A stretch of 61,831 bases of DNA, taken from Opitutaceae bacterium. Its GTDB lineage: Bacteria; Verrucomicrobiota; Verrucomicrobiia; Opitutales; Opitutaceae. Each line of letters begins with the position of its first letter. Within the stretch, counting starts at the first letter, position 1. Shown piece after piece: positions 53,443 to 61,133 of the stretch. The notes below the pieces were generated by a model. It was not told the origin of the DNA. It made no database searches and saw only the letters and a list, made by a program, of their open reading frames with translations. The stretch is taken from contig JAUSID010000234.1 in NCBI GenBank assembly GCA_030648295.1, forward strand, positions 1 to 61,831. Direction: 5' to 3'. Both the position numbers and the translations under genes were made by a program.

Positions 53443-54348
53443 GTGAAAAAATTCGGAGAGTTCATCGAGGCCGGTGGTTTCGACCATATCAACGAAGTCG
53501 CCTGGCCTGTCCTGCTCTTTCGCGGCGAGCGGTTCGAGGCGCTGGGAACCGCCGTTTCGGTCGGCAATGGCATCGCGCTCACCGCGTGGCATTATTTAAA
53601 CGCCTTGATTCCTCCGGCGGATCCCCCGCCCGCGGAGGGACAGAGGGTCGACTTCCAGGTTTACGTCGCCGCCTTCGAAATGGCGCGCAACCGGATTGTT
53701 CTCTGGCCAGCGACGCGGATTTTCGCGGTGCCGTGGATCGACATAGCCGTTCTTTACCTGTGCGGCCCCGACAGAAAAACCGACGACTTCAAGCAACGGT
53801 ATGCCCATCTGGATTTTCAGCTACCCGCGGTCGGGACCGAGGTAGCCGTGATGGGTTACCGCCGCGCGGACTTCACGAACGAGGCGATGGACGGCGGCAA
53901 GCTGCGCCAGTCGTTCCATCCGCGGCCTACTACGTCGCTGGGTCGCATCCTGGATGTGCATGCGCGGCGCCGGGACACGGCGCAGTTGAGCTTTCCCTGT
54001 TTCCTAACGGATGCGGCGTTCGATGACGGCATGAGCGGCGGACCGGTGTTCGACAATACAACCGGGCGCGTGATTGGCTTAGTCTGCACCTCGTTCGACC
54101 AGCAGCCAGGACTGCCCCCGACTTCCTATGCGTCACTACTTTGGCCGATGCTGGGCACGGAAGTCCAAATCCGGCGGGTCGATCTGGCCGAGGGATCTTC
54201 TTATCCCTTCCACGAGCTCTACGCAAAACGGTTTTTGCTGGGCACCGGTTGGGAGACGTTTTCCACTTCGACGCTGGGCGACCAGCGCTCTTTTCACTTG
54301 GGCGTCACGATGAGCAAGGACGACGCACGTTTGCGTCGGCTGACTTGA
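53443..54348 (+). CDS. Trypsin-like serine protease
   Basis: A 301-residue protein with the chymotrypsin-fold triad: His50 (GIALTAWHYL), Asp100 (VPWIDIAVLYL) and Ser197 (DDGMSGGPVFD). It lacks a signal peptide and PDZ domains, unlike HtrA-type quality-control proteases, and so is probably cytoplasmic. Stand-alone trypsin-like domains of this kind are known as effectors in bacterial conflict systems. The GTG start at 53443 is 30 bases after the metallopeptidase stop. After its TGA the same frame stays open for 42 further codons (NGGFHHIWTVTAARPARCRR, MTVVTDFTYREFARLGASYV), which read like protein. Confidence 0.75.
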   Translation: MKKFGEFIEAGGFDHINEVAWPVLLFRGERFEALGTAVSVGNGIALTAWHYLNALIPPADPPPAEGQRVDFQVYVAAFEMARNRIVLWPATRIFAVPWIDIAVLYLCGPDRKTDDFKQRYAHLDFQLPAVGTEVAVMGYRRADFTNEAMDGGKLRQSFHPRPTTSLGRILDVHARRRDTAQLSFPCFLTDAAFDDGMSGGPVFDNTTGRVIGLVCTSFDQQPGLPPTSYASLLWPMLGTEVQIRRVDLAEGSSYPFHELYAKRFLLGTGWETFSTSTLGDQRSFHLGVTMSKDDARLRRLT

Positions 54349-54594
54349 AACGGAGGGTTTCATCACATTTGGACCGTCACGGCGGCGCGCCCGGCGAGGT
54401 GTCGGCGGATGACGGTCGTGACGGACTTCACCTATCGCGAGTTTGCGCGCCTGGGCGCGTCGTATGTGCCGAAGTGAAGGGATCCGGCGTTGAGAATTTG
54501 TCGTTTCATCGTTGCGGCACTACGTACTGGCCTCACGGCATACCAACCTTTTCGTTAAAACCGTGTAAACGTATCGCGGAGACGAGATATTCTG
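54349..54594 (+). other. Gap with in-frame tail of the protease frame
   Basis: The first 130 bases keep the protease frame open after its stop up to a TGA at 54474-54476. The remainder has no recognisable gene. Confidence 0.3.
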
Positions 54595-54882
54595 GTGAGG
54601 GCATTTCGGAATCTGAAATCCGGGGCAAACCTCGTCGTGACGAAACACGACAAGCACGCATCCACTAACTCACCCTACCTTCGCGGCGACGGCGCTGCCG
54701 CAGCATATTTGGCGATGGGAGACCCACAGGGGCGCACCTTCCGCCTGTGGGCTGAAAAGCACTACCTGGCGTGGGCTCCGGTCGGGGATTCCGATTCGGG
54801 CCCGCGCACCTATCGCAAATCGGATATCGACAAGCTGTGGCTGTCGCTCGCTCACAACCTGCCGCTCCGCCCTGCCGCGTGA
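54595..54882 (+). CDS. Excisionase-like small HTH protein
   Basis: A 95-residue protein whose centre (YLRGDGAAAAYLAMGDPQGR, TFRLWAEKHYLAWAPVG) and end (RTYRKSDIDKLWLSLAH) follow the plan of excisionase-type winged helix-turn-helix proteins. It ends at the base before the recombinase gene's stop codon, in convergent orientation. Small directionality factors commonly sit beside the integrase they control, which is the likely role. The start (GTG 54595) is tentative. Confidence 0.55.
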   Translation: MRAFRNLKSGANLVVTKHDKHASTNSPYLRGDGAAAAYLAMGDPQGRTFRLWAEKHYLAWAPVGDSDSGPRTYRKSDIDKLWLSLAHNLPLRPAA

Positions 54883-56148
54883 TTACTCCGCGGGCAGGGG
54901 TTTGAGGGACAGGTAAAGCTCGCCCTCCGCCTCAGGAACGAACTTCGCGAAATAGTGATCCCACAACTTTTGAGCGTCGCGGTGCCGCAGCAAAAACGAC
55001 GTGGCCTGAGAATCGCGCAGCCAGCTCAGGTGACTCGTGGCGAACGAGTGACGGAATCCGTTCCGCGGCCAGTGGTCAAAGTGCTTCTCGGCAATCACAG
55101 CGTCACGAGCCCGCTCCCAAGCAGGAGCGGAGGGGAACGCGATCGGTCCTTCCGCGAACGCTTCCGGGTAGCGGTCTACCCAGGCCCAAAACGCGGGAGG
55201 AATCTTGTCGAGCACCCAGTCGTCGCGGTCGCTGCCAGCCGTTTTCGTGACCGCGCTCAGCACGTCGCCGTCGAGGAACCAGCCAGGAATTACGATTCGT
55301 TTCAGCTTGCGCTGAATCCATTCGCCGCGGAATCGCTCAGCCTCAGCGTCGCGCACCCCAAGAAAATACTGCAGGCAGGCCCAGGCGATGTACATCGACT
55401 CGCTGCGTTCGATCTGCCGCATGATGGCCTCTCCCTGGGCGATGGTGAGCACCTCCACCTTGCCCTTGGATTTCGCGGGCAGGTCCGCGTCGACCACGAT
55501 TTTGAGCGTCGGATTTTTGGCAACCCAGTCGCGCCGCGCAGCGTGCTTAAAGAGGCAGGCAATCAAAAGATAAAAATTGTGCTTGGTGCGAGCGCCAGGC
55601 CCCTGCTTGTTCACGAACGACAGGATGTTGTCCGCGCTGATGGTCTCCAGGTCGCGCTCCGGATATGCCTCCGCGAACTTGGTGAGCCGCTGGCGGATGT
55701 CCTGAACGTGCTTGCGGGAACGGTTGAGTGTCTGCTTTTCGGCTAGGTATTCCGCGACGGCGACTGGCACAGTGCGGGCAACGTAGCCACTCGCGGCGCG
55801 GGCTGCTTCCTTTCGCGCAACCTCGACGATGTCTCCCTTCGGGCCCAGGATGCGGGTTGCCTCGTTGTATTTGAGCTGTGCGGTGCGATCGTATCCCAGC
55901 GCAAAGGTGCCGTGCTTCTTCGCCTTCTTGGCAGCCTTCTTCTTTGCAGTCACCGCGTCCGCCTCTGTCTCGTGGAACGTGTAGGTCTCTTTTCCGTTGT
56001 GATAGAGCCGCAGTTGCCAGGGCGCGAGGTGGTATCGGGGCTCAGTCCGCATGCGGATGCCAGGGATACGTCCGGGAGTGACTCCCGTTGTTTTTTCCGG
56101 ATCGCTTTGTCCCGGTCTTGTCCCGGTCTTTTTTGGTGCCATATGCAT
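54883..56148 (-). CDS. Tyrosine recombinase (integrase)
   Basis: A 421-residue phage-type integrase. It has an N-terminal arm-binding region with Lys-rich helix (AVTAKKKAAKKAKKHG), a core-binding SAM-like domain (VAVAEYLAEKQTLNRSRKHV, ETISADNILSFVNKQG) and a catalytic domain. Catalytic candidates are Arg in FLGVRDAEAERFRGEW, the His-x-x-Arg-like box RNGFRHSFATSHL, His in LLRHRDAQ and Tyr in LWDHYFAKF. The LGVRDAE box deviates somewhat from the usual 'tGlRisE'. Its start is about 40 bases from a tRNA 3' end at 56225, the classic position of an integrase relative to its attachment site. Confidence 0.85.
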   Translation of the reverse strand: MHMAPKKTGTRPGQSDPEKTTGVTPGRIPGIRMRTEPRYHLAPWQLRLYHNGKETYTFHETEADAVTAKKKAAKKAKKHGTFALGYDRTAQLKYNEATRILGPKGDIVEVARKEAARAASGYVARTVPVAVAEYLAEKQTLNRSRKHVQDIRQRLTKFAEAYPERDLETISADNILSFVNKQGPGARTKHNFYLLIACLFKHAARRDWVAKNPTLKIVVDADLPAKSKGKVEVLTIAQGEAIMRQIERSESMYIAWACLQYFLGVRDAEAERFRGEWIQRKLKRIVIPGWFLDGDVLSAVTKTAGSDRDDWVLDKIPPAFWAWVDRYPEAFAEGPIAFPSAPAWERARDAVIAEKHFDHWPRNGFRHSFATSHLSWLRDSQATSFLLRHRDAQKLWDHYFAKFVPEAEGELYLSLKPLPAE

Positions 56149-56189
56149 TCAAATGGGGTCGCTTGCTGGGGAGCTCAAGTTATTCCGCC

Positions 56190-56225
56190 GCCAATATCCG
56201 GGTTCGACTCCCGGCACTCGCACCA
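56190..56225 (+). other. tRNA 3'-end fragment, probable attachment site
   Basis: CCGGG-TTCGACT-CCCGG forms a perfect T-arm (56198-56214). It is followed by CACTCGC, a discriminator A and CCA (56215-56225), exactly the 3' end of a tRNA with encoded CCA. The matching acceptor 5' strand (GCGAGTG) is not present in the preceding ~100 bases, so this is not a complete tRNA. With the integrase alongside, it is best read as the tRNA-derived attR/attL copy; the whole tRNA should lie at the other end of the element. Confidence 0.7.
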
Positions 56226-56585
56226 GCCTTCGCTCCTCCGCTGCGCTGCGGGGCTACGGCTGGCAGGCCAGCCAATGGCGGCCGGACGCGCGATGAGATT
56301 TCGAAGCGAAGGCTGCCCGCCATAGCGCAACGCGCGACGGCGGTCCAAGAGCATCGGCCGCTGCATGTGTCGAAGTGATGGGAGATCTCGCATCCTACGC
56401 AGCATGGCGGGTGGTGGTGGTGGTGGCGCCGGCGGCGTGGCCATTCCAGCACGTCAAACAGCTGTGCGTGTCCGCGTGCCTGGCGCCGCGCGGTCGACGG
56501 CTCGCGCTCCTCAGTTGTCCTGAATGGGATCCCACTCTGCGAACATCTGTTCCAGTGCCCGGTATTCCTTGTAGGGTTTTGAAAG
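56226..56585. other. Intergenic repeat-bearing stretch
   Basis: No gene is supported. The first part (GCTACGGCTGGCAGGCCAGCC) has hairpin character, and the second half holds the first copy of the ~100 bp repeat described at 56338. Confidence 0.4.
56338..56445 (+). repeat. ~100 bp direct repeat, copy 1 (right copy at 57471)
   Basis: Shared segments with 57471-57575 include ATCGGCCGCTGC, CATGTGTCG, GGAGATCTCGCA, CCTAC.CAGC.TGGCGGG and GTGGTGGTGGCGCCGGCG in the same order. The two copies bracket the HicAB genes. Confidence 0.75.
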
Positions 56586-56987
56586 TCAGTTTGCTTTCGC
56601 AATGACGTACACGCCGGACTGACTGAGCGCCCGGGAGATTGCGCGGGCCTCGCTGGGCTTCAGTGGTGTGCGGCGCTGGAGTTTGCTCGCGAGCGTTTGC
56701 GGCGACATTCCTGCGCGCTGCGCCACTTGCGACATGTTCAGGACCTCGGAGGCACGGCTAAGCACGTCGACCGGCAGCGCGGCTGTGGGCTCGGGGAGCG
56801 ACAGCCTTTCCTCGGCGTAGGCTTCCTTCATCACCGCAAAGGTCGTTTCCAGCGCAGCGATGGCTTCCGCCGGAGTCGGGCCATCTGCCGCACAGGTAGG
56901 AATGCTCGGGATTTCCGCGACGTAGTAGCCGGCGCGCGAATCGTAATAGAGCGACACTTCGTAATCTTTGATGGAGCGGGAGGGCAT
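56586..56987 (-). CDS. hicB: HicB-type antitoxin
   Basis: A 133-residue protein from ATG 56987. The HicB fold is KDYEVSLYYDSRAGYYVAEI, PSIPTCAADGPTPAEAIAAL, followed by a C-terminal helix-turn-helix (MSQVAQRAGMSPQTLASKLQ, RRTPLKPSEARAISRAL). The antitoxin neutralises HicA and represses the pair. The gene lies 4 bases downstream of hicA. HicB with a HTH tail is one of the usual forms. Confidence 0.85.
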   Translation of the reverse strand: MPSRSIKDYEVSLYYDSRAGYYVAEIPSIPTCAADGPTPAEAIAALETTFAVMKEAYAEERLSLPEPTAALPVDVLSRASEVLNMSQVAQRAGMSPQTLASKLQRRTPLKPSEARAISRALSQSGVYVIAKAN

Positions 56988-56991
56988 GTTC

Positions 56992-57237
56992 TTAGAGGTT
57001 GTGGGTTGTGAGCACGGCGCGCATCTGGCGGATCTGGTAGGCTTTCGCACGTCCGTTCTTTTCGGGTTGAAGATTGAGCAGGACCGCCAGGCCGGTCCGG
57101 GTGAAGATATGGTGACTGCCCGTGATGCGCTTTTTCCAACCGGTGCTCTCGAGGAAGAAAACGACATCGCCGAAACGGTGACTGTAATCCTTGGCCGGGT
57201 TGAGCAGGGCGGTCCGGATTTTTGATGCGTTGGGCAT
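56992..57237 (-). CDS. hicA: HicA-type toxin (mRNA interferase)
   Basis: An 81-residue protein from ATG 57237 (MPNASKIRTALL). FGDVVFFLESTGWKKRITGS and SHHIFTRTG contain the conserved Gly-Ser-His active-site segment of the double-stranded-RNA-binding-like HicA fold. The C-terminus is slightly longer than usual (KAYQIRQMRAVLTTHNL). It is encoded first, followed by hicB, the normal order. The longer frame to 57270 crosses the operator repeats and is unlikely. Confidence 0.82.
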   Translation of the reverse strand: MPNASKIRTALLNPAKDYSHRFGDVVFFLESTGWKKRITGSHHIFTRTGLAVLLNLQPEKNGRAKAYQIRQMRAVLTTHNL

Positions 57238-57260
57238 CGGGTGACACCAATGCCGCAGGA

Positions 57261-57300
57261 TTTTACGCATGCAATCGAAATGCGTAGGTTTTTACGCATG
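57261..57300 (-). promoter_or_regulatory. Operator-like repeats upstream of hicA
   Basis: TTTTACGCATG occurs at 57261-57271 and again at 57290-57300, with an inverted half AATGCGTA (57279-57286) between. Direct and inverted ACGCAT repeats just before a toxin-antitoxin operon suggest the HicB binding site. Confidence 0.6.
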
Positions 57301-57883
57301 GGACCGCGGGGGAGGCCGCGCTTGGCTCAGCGTCGGGATCGGTTCGCGTTCTTTTCTTCCGCCCGGCGCCGTTGTGCATGGCTGGAGGACGATGAAGGCC
57401 CTGAGCAGCCTATCGGCGGTGACCGAAACAATTCCCGCCGGGGGGGCGCATCAGCCCTTCCTTGGCGGTTTCGCGCGGCCGAGAGTATCGGCCGCTGCCA
57501 TGTGTCGGAATGATCGGAGATCTCGCAGCCTACACAGCCTGGCGGGCGGCGGTGGTGGTGGCGCCGGCGCGGTCGTTCGGGTTGAAGCAAAGGTTCAGAA
57601 TGGAAATGACATGCCTTGAACTGCATCAGCTTGGGCTGACGCCCGAATCTGTCCGCCACGCTTTGGGTGCAGCGGCCGAGAGCCGCACGGTCAAGCCAAC
57701 GACGACGACGACGACGGCACCACGCTATCTCTGTGGCGATCACCGCATGAACTTGAGAGCTGCGATGGCCGACGTCATGGCCGAGGACAAAGAAACGCCG
57801 AATGACACGCAGACTGTGAAAAATGCGGGCTAGCGCCACGCGCGGCGGCGGGCCGGGCGCGAGGATGCCGCCAATCCTGTCGG
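57301..57883. other. Intergenic stretch with repeat copy 2
   Basis: The second ~100 bp repeat copy is at 57471-57575. Around it only low-complexity GTGGTGGTGG and ACGACGACG sequence and unsupported open frames are seen. Confidence 0.4.
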
Positions 57884-58531
57884 CTAAAGCGCGTACTTGA
57901 TCAGGACGAATCCGCCGATCAGCAGCACCATGAAAATGACGGTGAAAAGCTCGAGATACTTTTCGAGCACGCGCTTGATCGGCGGGCCAAACAAATAGAT
58001 CGCCCCGGCGACAATGAAGAACCGGCCCGAGCGTCCGATGACCGAGGCCGCGACGAGCGTCCACAAACTCACCTGCTCGTGAAAAACGCCGGCGGCAATG
58101 GTGAAGACCTTGTACGGAATCGGGGTGAACGCCGCGACGAGGATGGCGAGAAACGCGTTCTGGCCATACAGGATTGCGACCTTGTCCCACGCCGCCGTGT
58201 AACCGAGCAGGTCAATTATTATCCAGCGGCCGAGCGGTTCGGCGGCGTACCCAATCGCGTAGCCTGCCATGCCACCGAGGACGGAGCCAACTGAGCACCA
58301 CAGCGCGAAGCGGAATGATTTCCGTGGTGCGCCCATGCACAGCGCGATCAAGAGCACGTCTGGCGGAATCGGGAAAAACGATGATTCGACGAATGCGACG
58401 ATGATGAGCGCGGCCAGCCCGTGCGGCGTGTCCGCCCAGTGCAGCACCCAATGGTAGAGCCGTTTGATCGGGCCCGGCTTGGCCGCGGGCGTGTTGGTCG
58501 CTTCAGTGACGACGGGAGTCGGCTCGTTCAT
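57884..58531 (-). CDS. VTT-domain (DedA/YqaA-like) membrane protein
   Basis: A 215-residue integral membrane protein from ATG 58531 (MNEPTPVVTEATNTPA). It has the SNARE-associated/VTT pattern: LAALIIVAFVESSFFPIPPD, WCSVGSVLGGMAGYAIGY, ILVAAFTPIPYKVFTIAAG and ASVIGRSGRFFIVAGAIYLF. The proline-rich re-entrant loops FFPIPPDV and FTPIPYKVF are typical. The family is linked to lipid scrambling or membrane homeostasis. The frame upstream of 58531 is spurious. Confidence 0.85.
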   Translation of the reverse strand: MNEPTPVVTEATNTPAAKPGPIKRLYHWVLHWADTPHGLAALIIVAFVESSFFPIPPDVLLIALCMGAPRKSFRFALWCSVGSVLGGMAGYAIGYAAEPLGRWIIIDLLGYTAAWDKVAILYGQNAFLAILVAAFTPIPYKVFTIAAGVFHEQVSLWTLVAASVIGRSGRFFIVAGAIYLFGPPIKRVLEKYLELFTVIFMVLLIGGFVLIKYAL

Positions 58532-58599
58532 TGCGCGCAGAAAAACAAAAAGGGCAGGTCGACGTGCGATCCTGCCCAAGGCAAAGGAAATCGGCTGGC

Positions 58600-58755
58600 T
58601 CAGACGTCGGGCTTGGTCTTGCGCAAACCCTGCACGCGATCGCCGACCTTCCACTGGCCGCGCTTCTTGAGCAAATCGACGCGCTCAAAGCGCTTCAGAA
58701 CGTTGCGTTTGACGATCAGACCCGAGATGCCCTGAAGGCTTTTGTGCTGTGACAT
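58600..58755 (-). CDS. Small basic protein (Verrucomicrobia/Planctomycetes family)
   Basis: A 51-residue, very basic protein: MSQHKSLQGISGLIVKRNVL, KRFERVDLLKKRGQWKVGDR, VQGLRKTKPDV. This matches the short 'small basic protein' family restricted to Verrucomicrobia, Planctomycetes and relatives, whose members begin MS.HKSL and contain the R.NVL.R.eR core. The function is unknown, but the conservation suggests a ribosome- or nucleic-acid-associated role. It is a useful marker of the phylum. Confidence 0.85.
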   Translation of the reverse strand: MSQHKSLQGISGLIVKRNVLKRFERVDLLKKRGQWKVGDRVQGLRKTKPDV

Positions 58756-58782
58756 GGCTTTGAAAAGGGAGATTGCGACTGT

Positions 58783-59103
58783 TTAAAGGGGCGGAGTGCT
58801 AGAGTTCGCGATAGCCCATGACAAGTATTTTTCTCCCACGCGGCTCGTCGGAATAACGATCCATTCCGGCGTCTCGTAAGGATGCGCCGCCAAAACATGT
58901 TCCTCGAGCGGCCGGGACTGGTGCTCGAGGAACTTGAAACAAATCCGGAACTCCTCGGCCCGTTCAGCCCGCCCCTGCCAGCGATAGTGGGAGACAATGG
59001 GCCCGTCGATCTGCACGCAGGCCGCGAGGTTGCGCGCGATCACCTCGGCGGCGATGCGCTCGGCATCGGCGCGTTCGGCGACCGTCGTCCAGGCAAGAAA
59101 CAT
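58783..59103 (-). CDS. cutA: Divalent cation tolerance protein CutA
   Basis: A 106-residue CutA1 protein: TTVAERADAERIAAEVIARN, LAACVQIDGPIVSHYRWQGR, EEFRICFKF, LAAHPYETPEWIVIPTSRVG and YLSWAIANS. The family forms very stable trimers; its role in metal tolerance is debated. Length and motifs are complete. Confidence 0.93.
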   Translation of the reverse strand: MFLAWTTVAERADAERIAAEVIARNLAACVQIDGPIVSHYRWQGRAERAEEFRICFKFLEHQSRPLEEHVLAAHPYETPEWIVIPTSRVGEKYLSWAIANSSTPPL

Positions 59104-59211
59104 GGCGGAACTGTCTGCGGTGGCGGGAGTGGCGCAAGTCGGGAATTCGCCCTTGACGAGGGTGGCGCCGGACTTTCCTCTTACCGGTTTTCACCCGACA
59201 CCCTGCTCGAT

Positions 59212-59412
59212 ATGCGAGACGATTACATCAAAGAAGCGCTGAAATCGATCAACGATCCCAATGTGCTGATCAACGTGGTTTCACGCCGCGTGAAACAGCT
59301 GAAGCGTGGCAACCGCCCGCTCGTCGAGTCGCTCGAGAAACTCTCCGCCGAGGACACGGCGCTGCGTGAGATCATCGAGGGCAAGATCAGCTTCGAGGCC
59401 GAAAACAACTAG
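59212..59412 (+). CDS. rpoZ: RNA polymerase omega subunit
   Basis: A 66-residue protein: MRDDYIKEALKSINDPNVLI, NVVSRRVKQLKRGNRPLVES and EDTALREIIEGKISFE. The NVVSRRVKQL...RPLVE core is the omega signature that binds the beta' subunit C-terminus. The ATG at 59212 gives the family length; the longer frame upstream overlaps cutA on the other strand. A perfect terminator follows 22 bases after the stop. Confidence 0.88.
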   Translation: MRDDYIKEALKSINDPNVLINVVSRRVKQLKRGNRPLVESLEKLSAEDTALREIIEGKISFEAENN

Positions 59413-59434
59413 GGCTGGCCGATTTTTGAAAACG

Positions 59435-59475
59435 GGCGGCCCGGTTCTGCGGTTGCAGAACCGGGCCGCCTTTTT
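59435..59475 (+). terminator. Rho-independent terminator after rpoZ
   Basis: A perfect 16-bp stem (arms 59435-59450 and 59455-59470, loop GGTT) is followed by TTTTTC. Confidence 0.95.
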
Positions 59476-59494
59476 CATTTAGATGCGTCGTCGC

Positions 59495-59971
59495 ATGGCT
59501 GCATCGAAAAAAGACTCCGCCCGTTTTACCGAGATCCGGAACTCGAAGGCGCTGCGCGACTACACGGTCGATGAGCGGTTCGAGGCGGGCATCCAATTGC
59601 GCGGCACCGAGGTGAAGTCGATTCGTGCGGGGCGGGCCCAGATCAACGATGCGTTTGGCCGGGTCGAGAAGGGCGAAGTGTGGCTCTACAATGCGCACAT
59701 CGAGCAATACGCGTTCGGCAACATCTACAACCACGACGCGAAGCGGATCCGGAAGCTCCTGCTGCACGGCCGGGACATCCGCAAAATCCAGCTGGCGCTG
59801 GAAGCCGAGGGCCGCGCGTTGGTGCCGCTGCGGATGTATTTCAAGGAGGCGCTGGTCAAGGTCGAGGTCGCGCTATGCACCGGCAAGAAACTTTACGACC
59901 GGCGCGACGATTTGAAAAAGAAGGCCGAGATGCGCGAAGTGGACCAGGCGATGAAGCACCGGCGCGGATAA
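59495..59971 (+). CDS. smpB: SsrA-binding protein SmpB
   Basis: A 158-residue SmpB with FTEIRNSKALRDYTVDERFE, AGIQLRGTEVKSIRAGRAQI, EVWLYNAHIEQYAFGNIYNH, RKLLLHGRDIRK, ALVPLRMYFKEALVKVEVAL and the basic tail GKKLYDRRDDLKKKAEMREV. It binds tmRNA and brings it to stalled ribosomes. I prefer ATG 59495 (MAASKKDSARF) over 59483. Confidence 0.96.
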   Translation: MAASKKDSARFTEIRNSKALRDYTVDERFEAGIQLRGTEVKSIRAGRAQINDAFGRVEKGEVWLYNAHIEQYAFGNIYNHDAKRIRKLLLHGRDIRKIQLALEAEGRALVPLRMYFKEALVKVEVALCTGKKLYDRRDDLKKKAEMREVDQAMKHRRG

Positions 59972-60014
59972 CGTCGATTTCGGATACCGGAAACCGGATA
60001 CGGGAACCGGTTCC

Positions 60015-60075
60015 CTGGGGGCGCGGGCGTCCCGCCCGCCTTTTGAAATTGGGGGCGAGCCGCCCGCGCCCCCAG
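60015..60075. repeat. Long inverted repeat after smpB
   Basis: CTGGGGGCGCGGGCG (60015-60029) and CGCCCGCGCCCCCAG (60061-60075) form a perfect 15-bp stem with inner complementary parts (CCCGCCCGCC / GGGGGCGAG). It resembles dispersed hairpin repeats of Verrucomicrobia rather than a terminator, as no T-tract follows. Confidence 0.75.
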
Positions 60076-60240
60076 GAAACCGACTTATTAACCGGGTGGA
60101 TTGAACTTAGCCGGAACAATTCAGTTCAACCGCGAATAGACGCCAATTCACGCGAATGGAGCAGGCGCCTTTGGGGGCATGGAAACGATCAACCAAACGG
60201 TGACCATGGTTTCACTTGCGCAATCCCCTCCTCCTCTAGA

Positions 60241-60310
60241 ATTTGCGTCCATTTGCGTCCATTTGCGTCCATTCGCGTCCATTCGCGTTCATTCGCGTTC
60301 ATTCGCGGTT
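60241..60310 (+). repeat. 10-bp tandem repeat, seven units
   Basis: Seven consecutive decamers of the form ATTTGCGTCC / ATTCGCGTCC / ATTCGCGTTC, the last being ATTCGCGGTT. It is a minisatellite in non-coding DNA. Confidence 0.92.
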
Positions 60311-60446
60311 GTCCACTGAATCGATACGGCTTGGTCGCGTCCAGAACGGGCCACGCGATTCAGCGATCCAATCCGAAATCCGAAGTCTGGTACCGGTTTC
60401 CGGTATCGGTATCGCCGATCCGCAATCCGAAATCCGCAATCCGCAA

Positions 60447-60869
60447 TCACAAGGCCGTGACGTCAGCGCGATTTGACGGTGCGACGAGGTTTTGCGGCCA
60501 CACGCGGATGATTTCCTTCGCCAGCGTGCGCCAGCCGAACGGCTTCGCGAGAAAACCCTTCAAGGCCGCGAGCCGGGCCAGTTCATCCTCGGACGAACTA
60601 AGATCGTGGCCGGTGATCATCACGAACGCCGCCGAGGGCACCAGCGGTGCGGCTTGGCGGATGAACTCGATTCCATTCAGTTGCGGCATGTTGTAGTCGG
60701 TCACCACCACCGCCGGATCGAGTTGGGGCAGTGCGGTGAGCGCGGCCTGCGGACTGGTGAACGCGTGGACGCTGCAGGCCAGATTCTCCGCCAGCATCTG
60801 CGTCATCAGGTCCGTGTACGACTTCTCATCGTCAACGAGGACGATTGGCTTGGGCGATTCAGGATGCAC
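60447..60869 (-). CDS. Single-domain response regulator (receiver)
   Basis: A 140-residue receiver domain without output domain: KPIVLVDDEKSYTDLMTQML (acidic pocket), AVVVTDYNMPQLNGIEFIRQ (phospho-acceptor Asp), FVMITGHD and GFLAKPFG (conserved Lys). The start is taken as GTG 60869 (VHPESPKPIVLVDDE); a longer frame to 60950 is less likely. No histidine kinase is nearby, so the partner is unknown. Confidence 0.82.
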   Translation of the reverse strand: MHPESPKPIVLVDDEKSYTDLMTQMLAENLACSVHAFTSPQAALTALPQLDPAVVVTDYNMPQLNGIEFIRQAAPLVPSAAFVMITGHDLSSSEDELARLAALKGFLAKPFGWRTLAKEIIRVWPQNLVAPSNRADVTAL

Positions 60870-60970
60870 GGGGGGTAACCGCAGGCGCTGGAGGAACAGT
60901 GAGCAGGGTGGCGATTCGGAAGTGCGAACGCAATCTCTCAGGTGGCGCAACCCGACACAATCCCCGGTTT

Positions 60971-61054
60971 GTCATTCTGAGGCTTGGCGAAGAATCCAGC
61001 TCGATACTCGGAGCCGGACGCGCGACTGGATTCTTCGGCGGCCCTCAGAATGAC
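60971..61054. repeat. Imperfect inverted repeat (MITE-like)
   Basis: GTCATTCTGAGGCTTGGCGA..CCAG (60971-60999) and its inverted counterpart at 61026-61054 match at about 24 of 29 positions around a 26-base loop. This is the shape of a small non-autonomous repeat. Confidence 0.7.
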
Positions 61055-61071
61055 AGTTTAGGAATTTTCGA

Positions 61072-61133
61072 AAACCCTGGTCGCCTTCGGCGCCGCCAAA
61101 TGCGGGTAAACCCTGGTCGCCTTCGGCGCCGCC
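61072..61133 (+). repeat. Direct repeat of 26 bp
   Basis: AAACCCTGGTCGCCTTCGGC followed by GCCGCC occurs at 61072-61097 and again, identical, at 61108-61133. Confidence 0.9.

Larger units (their letters stand above)
59972..60446. other. Intergenic repeat cluster
   Basis: No gene. It holds the long inverted repeat at 60015, the 10-bp tandem array at 60241 and short CCGCAATC / CCGGTATC iterations up to 60450. Confidence 0.6.

Noticed and set aside
56400-57575. CRISPR-like or coding signal in the GGTGGTGGTGG stretches
   Set aside because: Only two copies of a long imperfect repeat exist, with no regular spacers; the triplet runs are low complexity.
59680-60696. 338-residue plus-strand frame covering smpB and the repeats
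   Set aside because: It is an alternative frame of smpB that runs through tandem repeats; the protein is low complexity.
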